Source: an uncultured Bacteroidota bacterium
Lineage (GTDB): Bacteria; Bacteroidota; Bacteroidia; Chitinophagales; Chitinophagaceae
Reading direction: 5' to 3'
Length of the DNA: 64,000 nucleotides
Assembly (NCBI GenBank): GCA_903853805.1
Contig: CAINUN010000076.1
Coordinates: 1 to 64,000, forward strand
In this document: positions 1 to 6,951 of the stretch, one piece after another
How positions within the stretch are numbered: position 1 is the first letter of the stretch
Layout: every line of letters starts with the position of its first letter
The notes under the pieces: generated by a model
What the model saw: the letters and a program-made list of their open reading frames with translations, nothing else
Database searches by the model: none
Told to the model about the DNA's origin: nothing
Translations under genes and position numbers: made by a program

Positions 1-251
1 CTACAACATCTACAATGCCTGCTTCAGTTCTTGGAATCGAAGTAACTGCAAATGCTACTGGCGGTTCTATCGCTTCTGGTTTCTCTGCAAGTGCTTATAA
101 CAGTTTGTCAGCTACTGCTGCCAACTTAATCTCTAACGCAAGCTATGGTGGCAACCAAACTTTCTCTGTAAAGTATAAGGCTACTCCTGGTTTTGCATAT
201 CCTGCAGGAACATATGCTACTGATGTAGTGTATACTGCAACACAACAATAG
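1..251 (+). CDS. C-terminal fragment of a secreted beta-rich protein
   Basis: The frame is open from the window edge (codons for T-T-S-T precede the first Met at 15) to a TAG ending at 251, so this is the 3' end of a gene that starts outside the window. The visible ~82 residues are rich in Ala, Ser, Thr, Gly and aromatic residues, contain almost no charged residues, and end with a YPAGTYATDVVYTATQQ-like strand pattern. That pattern suggests the last strands of an exported immunoglobulin-like or fimbrial-type beta-sandwich. No T9SS C-terminal sorting domain is visible. The gene is followed directly by a strong terminator. The function is not recognised. Confidence 0.6.
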   Translation, partial: TTSTMPASVLGIEVTANATGGSIASGFSASAYNSLSATAANLISNASYGGNQTFSVKYKATPGFAYPAGTYATDVVYTATQQ

Positions 252-269
252 GTTTTGTTTTATATACAT

Positions 270-305
270 AAAAGCTCTGGTGAACACCAGGGCTTTTATT
301 TTTTA
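270..305 (+). terminator. Rho-independent terminator
   Basis: A 13-bp stem (270-282 pairing with 285-297, one G-T wobble) is followed by a T-rich run. It sits 19 bases after the stop of the upstream secreted-protein gene and should end that transcript. Confidence 0.85.
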
Positions 306-531
306 ATATCATTAAATACCTGCTTGTTACTAAAAAATTCTTAGTCTCTTTGACTGCAAAAAGTAAGATAGAGAATTGGAAGGGACAAGGTAGAAAACCT
401 AATACCTTTCAAATGCTCAGAGATAACATTTGGTAAACTAAGGGCTTACTTATTAATCATATTAATTTGCATGCGTGTGCTATTGACATTCAAAAACGTA
501 ATGTCCATTCAAAATGGCTTGAGGAAAATAT

Positions 532-888
532 TTATCTACTTGTTTTTCTTCCTCTAATGATTCTGATGAATTGTTTCCATTTATTCCCCAATTCTTCGTC
601 TGCTTTCACTATTCTTTTTTTAGATTGAAGTATTATTTCTCTTCCTTCTTTGGTACTTTTTAGATTCTCTAACATTTTTCTATGTTCTTCTCTAAAGATT
701 GGAACAATAAACTGTTCATTGTCAGACAAGCACATACATACATGATAACACTTTTGGGTTTCATCACAAGGACAAGAAGTCATCACCACTTTCGAGTTTT
801 CCATAATAGTGACCATGAATTTTTTTTCACCATCCACAATTTCAATATGATGCTTAATGTATTCGACACTATTGTTTTCTTTAATCAT
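532..888 (-). CDS. Small SWIM-type zinc-finger protein
   Basis: This 118-residue protein has no recognised full-length family. Residues 39-49 contain C39-x-C41-x5-C47-x-H49, the CxCx(n)CxH signature of SWIM zinc fingers, which bind DNA or mediate protein contacts. The preceding ~38 residues look like two or three beta strands, as in other SWIM domains, and the C-terminal half is helical and lysine-rich (many K/R from residue 70 onward). SWIM domains are usually part of larger ATPase or transposase proteins; here the domain stands almost alone. The gene has no co-directional neighbours within 300 bp, so context gives no role. A plus-strand open frame overlapping it (682-942) is judged a shadow. 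Confidence 0.6.
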   Translation of the reverse strand: MIKENNSVEYIKHHIEIVDGEKKFMVTIMENSKVVMTSCPCDETQKCYHVCMCLSDNEQFIVPIFREEHRKMLENLKSTKEGREIILQSKKRIVKADEELGNKWKQFIRIIRGRKTSR

Positions 889-1167
889 AATAATTTTCTA
901 AGAAAAAATGTGTCTGTATTACTAAAGATACACCCCATCTAAATTTGGTTGTGCTAAAAAAGAAAGCAGGAATGCAATTGTTTTCTTTCAAACAATGTAA
1001 ATTACACTTAATAAACTGATTCAATTACAATATTCTCCTCTCTCAAGCAAGCATATCAAGAGGTTGGTATCATATCTGACTCTTTTTGTAAGGAGATTAT
1101 TATCATTCTTCTCACCACTGCGTTTTTTTTGCTAGGGCTTTTGTCAATCTATTTATTTCTATAAAAC
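889..1167. other. AT-rich intergenic region, no gene seen
   Basis: This spacer lies between the SWIM-type gene, which reads leftward from 888, and the terminator of the cold-shock gene. I see no convincing open frame, tRNA or strong hairpin. The left end must hold the promoter of the SWIM-type gene, but no clear TTG/TAnnTTTG pair was found. Confidence 0.5.
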
Positions 1168-1197
1168 AAATAAGCTACCCGTTTTGAGTAGCTTATT
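1168..1197 (-). terminator. Rho-independent terminator of csp
   Basis: A perfect 8-bp stem (1171-1178 with 1188-1195), extendable by two A-T pairs, is followed on the minus strand by a T-rich run (complement of 1161-1170). It lies 25 bases downstream of the cold-shock gene stop. Confidence 0.75.
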
Positions 1198-1221
1198 ATT
1201 AAAAACAAAAAAAATAACGTG

Positions 1222-1413
1222 TTAAATACGGGAAACGTTTACGGCGAATAACCCTTTTTGACCACTTTGAATTTCATATTTTACTTTGTCGTTTTCGCGA
1301 ATCTCATCAATAAGACCTGTGCTGTGAACGAAAACATCCGCACCACCGGCAGCGGGAGAAATGAAACCAAATCCTTTGGTTCCATTGAAAAATTTAACTG
1401 TACCTTCTAGCAT
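1222..1413 (-). CDS. Cold-shock domain protein
   Basis: This 63-residue single-domain cold-shock protein is of the CspA type. It binds single-stranded RNA and DNA and is thought to melt RNA secondary structure. The RNP1 motif KGFGFI (residues 13-18) and the RNP2 motif VFVH (27-30) are intact, and the N-terminal GTVKFFN strand is canonical. The length is typical of Bacteroidota CspA-like proteins. It is monocistronic, with its own terminator. Its leader contains a long perfect inverted repeat 17 bases upstream of the ATG, which may take part in temperature-dependent or autoregulatory control, as is known for csp leaders elsewhere. Confidence 0.95.
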   Translation of the reverse strand: MLEGTVKFFNGTKGFGFISPAAGGADVFVHSTGLIDEIRENDKVKYEIQSGQKGLFAVNVSRI

Positions 1414-1429
1414 TCTAAAAAAATTAAAA

Positions 1430-1463
1430 AATTAATAATGATTAAAGGTAGTCATTATTAATT
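1430..1463 (-). promoter_or_regulatory. Perfect inverted repeat in the csp leader
   Basis: The 12-bp arms AATTAATAATGA (1430-1441) and TCATTATTAATT (1452-1463) are separated by 10 bases and lie immediately upstream of the csp start. In RNA this would form an AU-rich hairpin, weak at high and stable at low temperature. In DNA it could be an operator. Confidence 0.55.
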
Positions 1464-1611
1464 ACAAACCGTCATTTATTTTTTTTACCGTTCAATTTTA
1501 ACCTATTGACTAATGAAAATTGGCGTTGCTTTTCAATTCTTATTTTCAAATACGCTAATCATTTTTCCTTCCAATTACAATTACTAATTTCGCACTTTAA
1601 TCCTAATTGTT

Positions 1612-3144
1612 ATGAACCTTAAAAAACTACTCAAAAATCTCGAAATCGAAAAAACGAACGAAGGCTGTTCTACCGGTACTAAATGGTTGAAAAGTGGGGG
1701 AGAAAAAATTGATTCTTTTTCGCCTGTTGATGGTAAATTGATTGCTTCGGTTAATGCCACAGATGCCAAAAGCTATGAAGCCGTAGTCCTTCAAGCACAA
1801 GCTGCTTTTGAAACTTGGCGCATGGTGCCCGCGCCAAAGCGTGGCGAAATTGTTCGACTCATTGGTAATGAATTGCGCAAGGAAAAAGACCATCTTGGAA
1901 AATTGGTGAGTTATGAAATGGGCAAAAGCCTGCAAGAAGGCTTGGGTGAAGTGCAAGAAATGATTGACATCGCTGATTTTGCCGTAGGGCTTTCTCGTCA
2001 GTTATATGGTTTAACCATCCATAGCGAGCGACCAATGCACCGTATGTATGAGCAATGGCATCCGTTGGGTGTGGTGGGCATTATTAGTGCCTTCAATTTC
2101 CCGGTGGCTGTATGGAGTTGGAATGCATTCATTGCATGGGTTTGCGGTGATACTTGTGTATGGAAACCTTCAGAAAAAACTCCATTAACTGCTATTGCTT
2201 GCCAAAAAATTGTTGCAGCTATTTTTAAAGAAAATGGCGTTCCAGAAGGTGTAAGTGGATTGATAGTTGGAGGACGTGAAGTGGGTGAAATGATGAGTAA
2301 TGATGTACGCATTCCATTGGTTTCTGCAACGGGTTCTACACGTATGGGCAAAGCTGTTGCGGCAGCTGTGGGTGCTCGTTTGGGTCGTCCGTTGTTGGAG
2401 TTGGGTGGTAATAACGCCATCATTGTTACTAAAGATGCTGATCTAAATATTGCTATTCGAGCTGCAGTATTTGGAGCCGTTGGCACTGCCGGACAAAGAT
2501 GCACTACTACTCGCCGACTCATTATTCATGAAGAGGTGTATGATGTTTTTAAAAAGAAACTCGTTGCTGCTTACAAACAAATAAAAATTGGTGACCCATT
2601 GGATGAAAACAACCATGTTGGTCCGTTAATTGACACACTTGCCGTTGATGCTTACAATAAATCGGTGGCTGCTGTGAAAAAAGAAGGTGGCAAGCAAGTG
2701 GTAGCTGCGGGCGTTTTAAGCGGCGAAGGTTTTGAAAGTGGTTGTTATGTAAAGCCTTGCGTGTTTGAAGTAGCGCCTCATTTTGAAATCGTGAAACACG
2801 AAACTTTTGCCCCTATTTTATACATGATGAAGTATAAAACCCTTGACGAAGCCATTGCCATTCAAAACAATGTGCCACAGGGGCTTTCTTCTTCCATTAT
2901 GACTTTGAACATGCGCGAAGCAGAACAATTCCTTTCACATAAAGGAAGCGATTGTGGTATTGCAAATGTTAACATTGGAACGAGCGGTGCAGAAATTGGC
3001 GGTGCTTTTGGCGGTGAAAAAGAAACAGGTGGCGGTCGCGAGAGTGGCTCTGATAGTTGGAAAGCATACATGCGTCGTCAGACCAATACTATTAATTGGG
3101 GTAATAGTTTACCTCTTGCTCAAGGCATTAAGTTTGAAGTATAA
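1612..3144 (+). CDS. ALDH7-type aldehyde dehydrogenase (aminoadipate-semialdehyde dehydrogenase-like)
   Basis: This 510-residue NAD(P)-dependent aldehyde dehydrogenase most closely resembles the ALDH7/antiquitin branch. That branch oxidises alpha-aminoadipate semialdehyde (piperideine-6-carboxylate) to 2-aminoadipate in lysine catabolism. The catalytic Cys297 sits in GTAGQRCTT and the general-base Glu263 in LELGGNNA; their spacing of 34 residues is typical of the superfamily. The cofactor-binding [13 protein letters not shown] and [10 protein letters not shown] segments are present. The length matches full-length ALDH7 proteins. It is a single gene with its own terminator; no lysine-degradation partner lies next to it, so the substrate is inferred from family resemblance. 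Confidence 0.9.
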   Translation: MNLKKLLKNLEIEKTNEGCSTGTKWLKSGGEKIDSFSPVDGKLIASVNATDAKSYEAVVLQAQAAFETWRMVPAPKRGEIVRLIGNELRKEKDHLGKLVSYEMGKSLQEGLGEVQEMIDIADFAVGLSRQLYGLTIHSERPMHRMYEQWHPLGVVGIISAFNFPVAVWSWNAFIAWVCGDTCVWKPSEKTPLTAIACQKIVAAIFKENGVPEGVSGLIVGGREVGEMMSNDVRIPLVSATGSTRMGKAVAAAVGARLGRPLLELGGNNAIIVTKDADLNIAIRAAVFGAVGTAGQRCTTTRRLIIHEEVYDVFKKKLVAAYKQIKIGDPLDENNHVGPLIDTLAVDAYNKSVAAVKKEGGKQVVAAGVLSGEGFESGCYVKPCVFEVAPHFEIVKHETFAPILYMMKYKTLDEAIAIQNNVPQGLSSSIMTLNMREAEQFLSHKGSDCGIANVNIGTSGAEIGGAFGGEKETGGGRESGSDSWKAYMRRQTNTINWGNSLPLAQGIKFEV

Positions 3145-3163
3145 AAGCAATGGAATTTTTTAT

Positions 3164-3197
3164 AAGAGGGAGCAACGCAATCTGCTTCCTCTTTTTT
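3164..3197. terminator. Bidirectional terminator
   Basis: An 11-bp stem (3164-3174 with 3183-3193, one G-T pair) with an 8-base loop is followed by T residues on the plus strand. It lies between the convergent aldehyde dehydrogenase and MBL-rhodanese genes. On the minus strand the tract after the stem is also T-rich enough to serve both. Confidence 0.8.
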
Positions 3198-3220
3198 TAG
3201 TATTCTTCAAAGCACCATTA

Positions 3221-4621
3221 TTAAACAAGCCCTTCAGGATAAACCAATGGCATTGCTTTCTCATCTTTCATTTTAGCAAACCCGCCTAAGACATTTCTTA
3301 GGTTATGGTAACCTTGTCTTTTAAATAAAGACGCAGCAATTACAGATCGATACCCGCCAGCACAGTGGATATAAAGATTATTTTCGTCATCAATCTTAGC
3401 TATGTTTAATACATCATTTAGCGTGTCTAAAGGTGCATTTACTGCTCCGCGAACATGACCTGCTTCAAACTCTGATGGCTTACGCACATCAATTACCTGT
3501 AGGCGTTTATCATGCGGAATATCCATCGCCAATTCATCGGGTTCAATGTCTATTACCATATCTATTTTTTCGCCGGCATTTACCCAAGAATCGTACCCTC
3601 CACTCAAATAACCAACAACCTTATCAATGCCTACTCTTGCCAATCGAAGGATGGTTTCTTCTTCTTTCCCTTCCTCAGTAACAAGCACTAAGGACCTGTC
3701 GTAAGGCAATACACTGCCAGCCCATTCTGCAAACCTTCCTTCCAAGCCAATACTGATGGAACCTGGTACAAATCCTTCTGTAAATTCTGTTGCTTTTCTT
3801 GTGTCTAAAATCCATGCTCCAGTTTTTACAACATCCTTAAACTCAGCAATAGAAAGTGCTCTATTGCCTCTGTTCATTACTTCATCAAGGCTATCATAAC
3901 CTTGTTTATTGATTTTGGCATTGATAGGAAAATAAACAGGCGGTGTTGATAGTCCTTCAGTTACCGTATTCACAAACTCTTCTTGTGTCATCTCTTGAAG
4001 AGCATAATTGCTTTGTTTCTGTTCGCCAATAGTGCTCGTGGTTTGTGAGCCTAATTTCTTACCGCAAGCAGAACCCGGACCATGTGCAGGAAAGACAATG
4101 ATATTATCGGCAAGTGGTATGATTTTCTTGTGCAAAGAATTGTAAAGCATACTTGCCAATTCTTCTTTGGTTTTATTGCCACTAAACAAATCAGGTCTTC
4201 CTACATCGCCCACAAATAATGTATCGCCAGAAAAAAGACAATAAGGATTGCCTGCTTCGTTGTGCAACAAATAACAACTGCTTTCGAGTGTATGTCCTGG
4301 CGTATGCAACACTTCTAACTTCAGATTTCCAATCGTAAAAACCGCTCCATCCTTTGCTACATGAACTTTAAAGCCTGTTTCGGCACCCGGACCATAAACT
4401 ATTGTCGCACCTGTTTTTTGAGCCAATTCCAAATGACCACTTACAAAGTCGGCATGAAAATGAGTTTCGAAGATGTACTTAATTGTAACTCCCTTTTCTT
4501 GTGCTTTTTTCAAGTAAACATCGACATCTCGAAGAGGGTCAATTACTGCGGCTTCATTTTCATCGGCAATAAAATAGGCTGCCTCACTTAGGCAGTTAGT
4601 ATAAAGTTGTTCAACGTGCAT
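3221..4621 (-). CDS. MBL-fold persulfide dioxygenase/rhodanese fusion (CstB-like), copy 1
   Basis: This 466-residue protein has an N-terminal metallo-beta-lactamase domain of the persulfide dioxygenase class (H54, H56, D58, H63, then H110 and D133). Two rhodanese domains follow. The middle one (about 260-355) lacks an active-site Cys and is a pseudo-rhodanese. The last (about 370-466) has Cys420 in HCAGGYRS. This order is that of CstB, which oxidises persulfides to thiosulfate or sulfite. It probably acts in the cytoplasm, since no signal peptide is present. A paralog of nearly equal length lies at 56200-57615. Copy 1 follows the FkbM gene by 100 bp and has no adjacent regulator, unlike copy 2. 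Confidence 0.9.
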   Translation of the reverse strand: MHVEQLYTNCLSEAAYFIADENEAAVIDPLRDVDVYLKKAQEKGVTIKYIFETHFHADFVSGHLELAQKTGATIVYGPGAETGFKVHVAKDGAVFTIGNLKLEVLHTPGHTLESSCYLLHNEAGNPYCLFSGDTLFVGDVGRPDLFSGNKTKEELASMLYNSLHKKIIPLADNIIVFPAHGPGSACGKKLGSQTTSTIGEQKQSNYALQEMTQEEFVNTVTEGLSTPPVYFPINAKINKQGYDSLDEVMNRGNRALSIAEFKDVVKTGAWILDTRKATEFTEGFVPGSISIGLEGRFAEWAGSVLPYDRSLVLVTEEGKEEETILRLARVGIDKVVGYLSGGYDSWVNAGEKIDMVIDIEPDELAMDIPHDKRLQVIDVRKPSEFEAGHVRGAVNAPLDTLNDVLNIAKIDDENNLYIHCAGGYRSVIAASLFKRQGYHNLRNVLGGFAKMKDEKAMPLVYPEGLV

Positions 4622-4723
4622 AGTAGTCGGAATTGCGCGGGCAAATATAAATGGAAAGGGGTTTAGGGTTCGCTAAGTTCAAATCTTTATTCTCAATCAG
4701 AATATATGCTTTAAGTATGAACC

Positions 4724-5653
4724 TTAACCCATCAACAATCCGGGGTTTTCCTTCAATTCTTCATGACTGATAAAAGTATCTTCAGAACGGAATGGTGTGA
4801 TGAGAAAATTGAGACCAGTTTTGTGCGGCTGAAAGCCATTATCGAGTCTAACCAAGCCTTCTTTTAAAAGATAATAAATATGGTAATCGTATTTTAAGAG
4901 AATATCGTTGAAGAAAAACTTTCGTTCGTCATCTAAAAAACTTTCAAACAAAATGGCAGGGCGGTGTGAGCGCAGCACTTCATCTGCACCTTTAAACACA
5001 CTCATTTCATAGGTCTCCACATCGCACTTAATAAGGTCAATTTTTTTGCCGATTCTTTGAGCAAACGCATCGAGCGTAAGCATTTCAACAGCCACTTTCG
5101 ACCATTGTAATTCGGGATACATGCTCGGAGGAAAACTGCTTACCATTGAAGCCACTTCTGAAATCATGTCTTCTTTAGGCACACTAAACTCGACCGTTCC
5201 TAATTCATCTCCCAAAGCCATATTTATGGCAATAACATTTTGCAACTGATTAATGGCAATGTTTTTTTCAAGCCTTTTGAAATTGACATGGTAAGGCTCA
5301 ATAGCGTAAGTAGTCGTATGTGGCGCAATCTTACCAGTTAACAAACTATACAAACCTGTATTAGCGCCAATGTCAACAATGGTTTTGGAAGCCTTTGCCA
5401 ACGGCAAAAAAACGCGCAAATCTTGTGTTTCACTATATTCCTGACTATCATAAAAGAAGAAGCCTACAATACCATCATCACAGTTGTTGAACATTAAAAA
5501 ATCAATTCCTTCAAAATGACAAGGAATAATTCCCGAAGTTGTCCATCGGTTAGAAAGCTTTTTATAGAGTTGATTCGACCCGTTTCCACAATTTTTTATC
5601 AAGCCCCTAACAAGAGCATTGACGGCATTATTTTTCCGGATTTGACGAAGCAT
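4724..5653 (-). CDS. FkbM-family methyltransferase
   Basis: This 309-residue protein has the SAM-binding motif VDIGANTG (93-100), a later acidic residue in the IEPYH segment, and the FkbM-type DLIKCDVETYE motif near residue 205. FkbM enzymes O-methylate sugars or polyketides; in Bacteroidota they commonly decorate surface glycans. It is the last gene of the minus-strand run that contains the exosortase, 70 bp after the small membrane protein, so it may be co-transcribed and act on a surface polymer. The substrate cannot be read from sequence. Confidence 0.85.
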   Translation of the reverse strand: MLRQIRKNNAVNALVRGLIKNCGNGSNQLYKKLSNRWTTSGIIPCHFEGIDFLMFNNCDDGIVGFFFYDSQEYSETQDLRVFLPLAKASKTIVDIGANTGLYSLLTGKIAPHTTTYAIEPYHVNFKRLEKNIAINQLQNVIAINMALGDELGTVEFSVPKEDMISEVASMVSSFPPSMYPELQWSKVAVEMLTLDAFAQRIGKKIDLIKCDVETYEMSVFKGADEVLRSHRPAILFESFLDDERKFFFNDILLKYDYHIYYLLKEGLVRLDNGFQPHKTGLNFLITPFRSEDTFISHEELKENPGLLMG

Positions 5654-5723
5654 ATTGATTCTTTATTGTCACAAAATAATTAAAGTTTTTAGACCGTTCA
5701 ATTCCTTCTGATTGTTCCCTGCT

Positions 5724-6152
5724 TTATTGCTCTTTGTTTTCTCTGTTTTTTGAAAAAATAGAGAGGAGATAAAGCAACACAAATAAGGCAGGACTTAAGA
5801 AAAAACTACGGAAGTGGGAGATGTCTTTCTTATAGTAAACAGGTATGGGTCCAAATACTAAATCAATGAAACCAAGTAGTAGTAAAAGTAGGGTTGCAAA
5901 AGCATAGGCAATCCACCATATTTTTAACACCCAAGATTGTGAGAAATTCTTCCAACCCCATGCTCCAATTAAAGCGATGAATAGCAACCACAAAAAATAG
6001 ATGCCATACTTCAAGAGGATATGTGCTTTGATGTAGAAAGATGTTTCGAGAAAACCCTGTGTGGAAACAAGGCCAATCAACAGCATCATAGCCAATGCTA
6101 TTCCTAGTCTTTTGTGATCATTTTTTAAGCTTTCCATAGACAGGTTGTGCAT
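5724..6152 (-). CDS. Small multi-pass membrane protein, probably exosortase-associated
   Basis: This 142-residue protein has about four hydrophobic segments (roughly 18-35, 42-62, 72-95 and 118-135), the third followed by a short polar loop with GPIPVYYKKD. It overlaps the 3' end of the exosortase gene. A start at 6152 gives a 35-bp overlap; an internal Met at 6137 gives 20 bp and is equally plausible. Bacteroidota exosortase loci often carry a small membrane protein directly after the sortase, and I infer that role from position, not from a recognised motif. It could help present the substrate or stabilise the sortase. Confidence 0.7.
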   Translation of the reverse strand: MHNLSMESLKNDHKRLGIALAMMLLIGLVSTQGFLETSFYIKAHILLKYGIYFLWLLFIALIGAWGWKNFSQSWVLKIWWIAYAFATLLLLLLGFIDLVFGPIPVYYKKDISHFRSFFLSPALFVLLYLLSIFSKNRENKEQ

Positions 6153-6663
6153 ATTTTACCCAGCACAAAAATATGAAGGCATAGACCAAGATTTGAAAAA
6201 CATAATGATGTGCCAAATCAAAAAGGCTTGGGTAATTGATGTTGATCCAAACAATGGCACAACTGCGAATGATATTGAGCAAGAAAATAGCAGGAACTCC
6301 TAAGAGGGTAAACATTGTCGCCCGCTTCCAATTGGTAGGCAAACAAAAAAGAAAAGCAACGAAGGTGACCATCAAGTCGAAGGCATTGCAACCATCGGCA
6401 ATGGCTATAATCTTTGCTCCCTTCGTAAAAATATAAGAGCGTTCGGCACTGAGGTATGCACTTGAGGGTTGATAAACTAAGGTTACCAACCAAGCTGTTA
6501 ACTCACCGGTTATTTTTGTTAGCCAGCCATCGGGTATTCTTCGCGGTTGAAGAAAGCCATCATAAAAAATTTTCCAAGCCACAAAAAACAGTAAAGCTCT
6601 TTGAATAAAGAGCCTTACTGTGTCTGGAAAATTTTTGTATTGCTGTACTAGACTTTTCAGCAT
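6118..6663 (-). CDS. Exosortase/archaeosortase-family protein
   Basis: This 181-residue multi-pass membrane cysteine peptidase/transpeptidase is of the exosortase class. The triad expected for the family is present: Cys92 in IADGCNAFDLM, Arg133 in LLNIIRSCA, and His152 or His153 in DLAHHYVFQ, each next to a transmembrane helix. The length matches the short Bacteroidota forms (XrtF/XrtN/XrtX-like) and not the longer EpsH type. It starts 5 bp after the stop of a PID-CTERM-like substrate gene, strongly suggesting a dedicated enzyme-substrate pair. Exosortases cleave C-terminal sorting signals at the inner-membrane face; what happens to the product in this group is not established. I cannot assign the exact subfamily. 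Confidence 0.88.
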   Translation of the reverse strand: MLKSLVQQYKNFPDTVRLFIQRALLFFVAWKIFYDGFLQPRRIPDGWLTKITGELTAWLVTLVYQPSSAYLSAERSYIFTKGAKIIAIADGCNAFDLMVTFVAFLFCLPTNWKRATMFTLLGVPAIFLLNIIRSCAIVWININYPSLFDLAHHYVFQILVYAFIFLCWVKYAQPVYGKLKK

Positions 6664-6668
6664 CGGGA

Positions 6669-6914
6669 TTATTTATCCGTTTCTGTATTGTCTTCTTTCA
6701 GTTCCTGCTTTCGTTTTTTTAGGTCTTTGGCTTTCTTAATGCCATAACCCACTCCAGCTGCAATGAATAAAGATAGTCCACCGTCTACAGGAACATCATT
6801 GGTATCAGGATCTGCCCAAGGATCAGGGTCTTGTCCAAAACTTGGAGTATATCCAACAAGTGTCAGTGTTAAACACAACATCATCGTTTTGAATAAAAAT
6901 TTGATATTCTTCAT
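6669..6914 (-). CDS. PID-CTERM-like small exosortase substrate
   Basis: This 81-residue protein is built entirely of sorting signals. It has an N-terminal signal peptide (1-27, ending near SFGQ), a short acidic, Pro/Asp-rich mature part (28-41), the motif P42-V-D-G-G46, a short hydrophobic helix (47-58), and a basic Lys/Arg-rich tail (60-71). This layout matches the PID-CTERM (PIDGG) sorting signals found beside exosortases in Bacteroidota; here Ile is replaced by Val. After signal-peptide removal and sorting only about 15-20 residues would be released. It lies 37 bp after the adhesin and 5 bp before the exosortase, in one apparent operon. Confidence 0.8.
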   Translation of the reverse strand: MKNIKFLFKTMMLCLTLTLVGYTPSFGQDPDPWADPDTNDVPVDGGLSLFIAAGVGYGIKKAKDLKKRKQELKEDNTETDK

Positions 6915-6951
6915 GATTTCGTTCTTTAATTGTTGATAATAATTGTGTGGT

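Noticed and set aside
682-942. 86-codon plus-strand open frame overlapping the SWIM-type gene
   Set aside because: It is mainly antisense to a frame with a clear zinc-finger motif, and its own sequence is Phe/His-rich without features.
1464-1611. Promoter of the cold-shock gene
   Set aside because: A TACCTTTA box lies within the inverted repeat but its TTTG partner is only 14 bases away, so no promoter was called.
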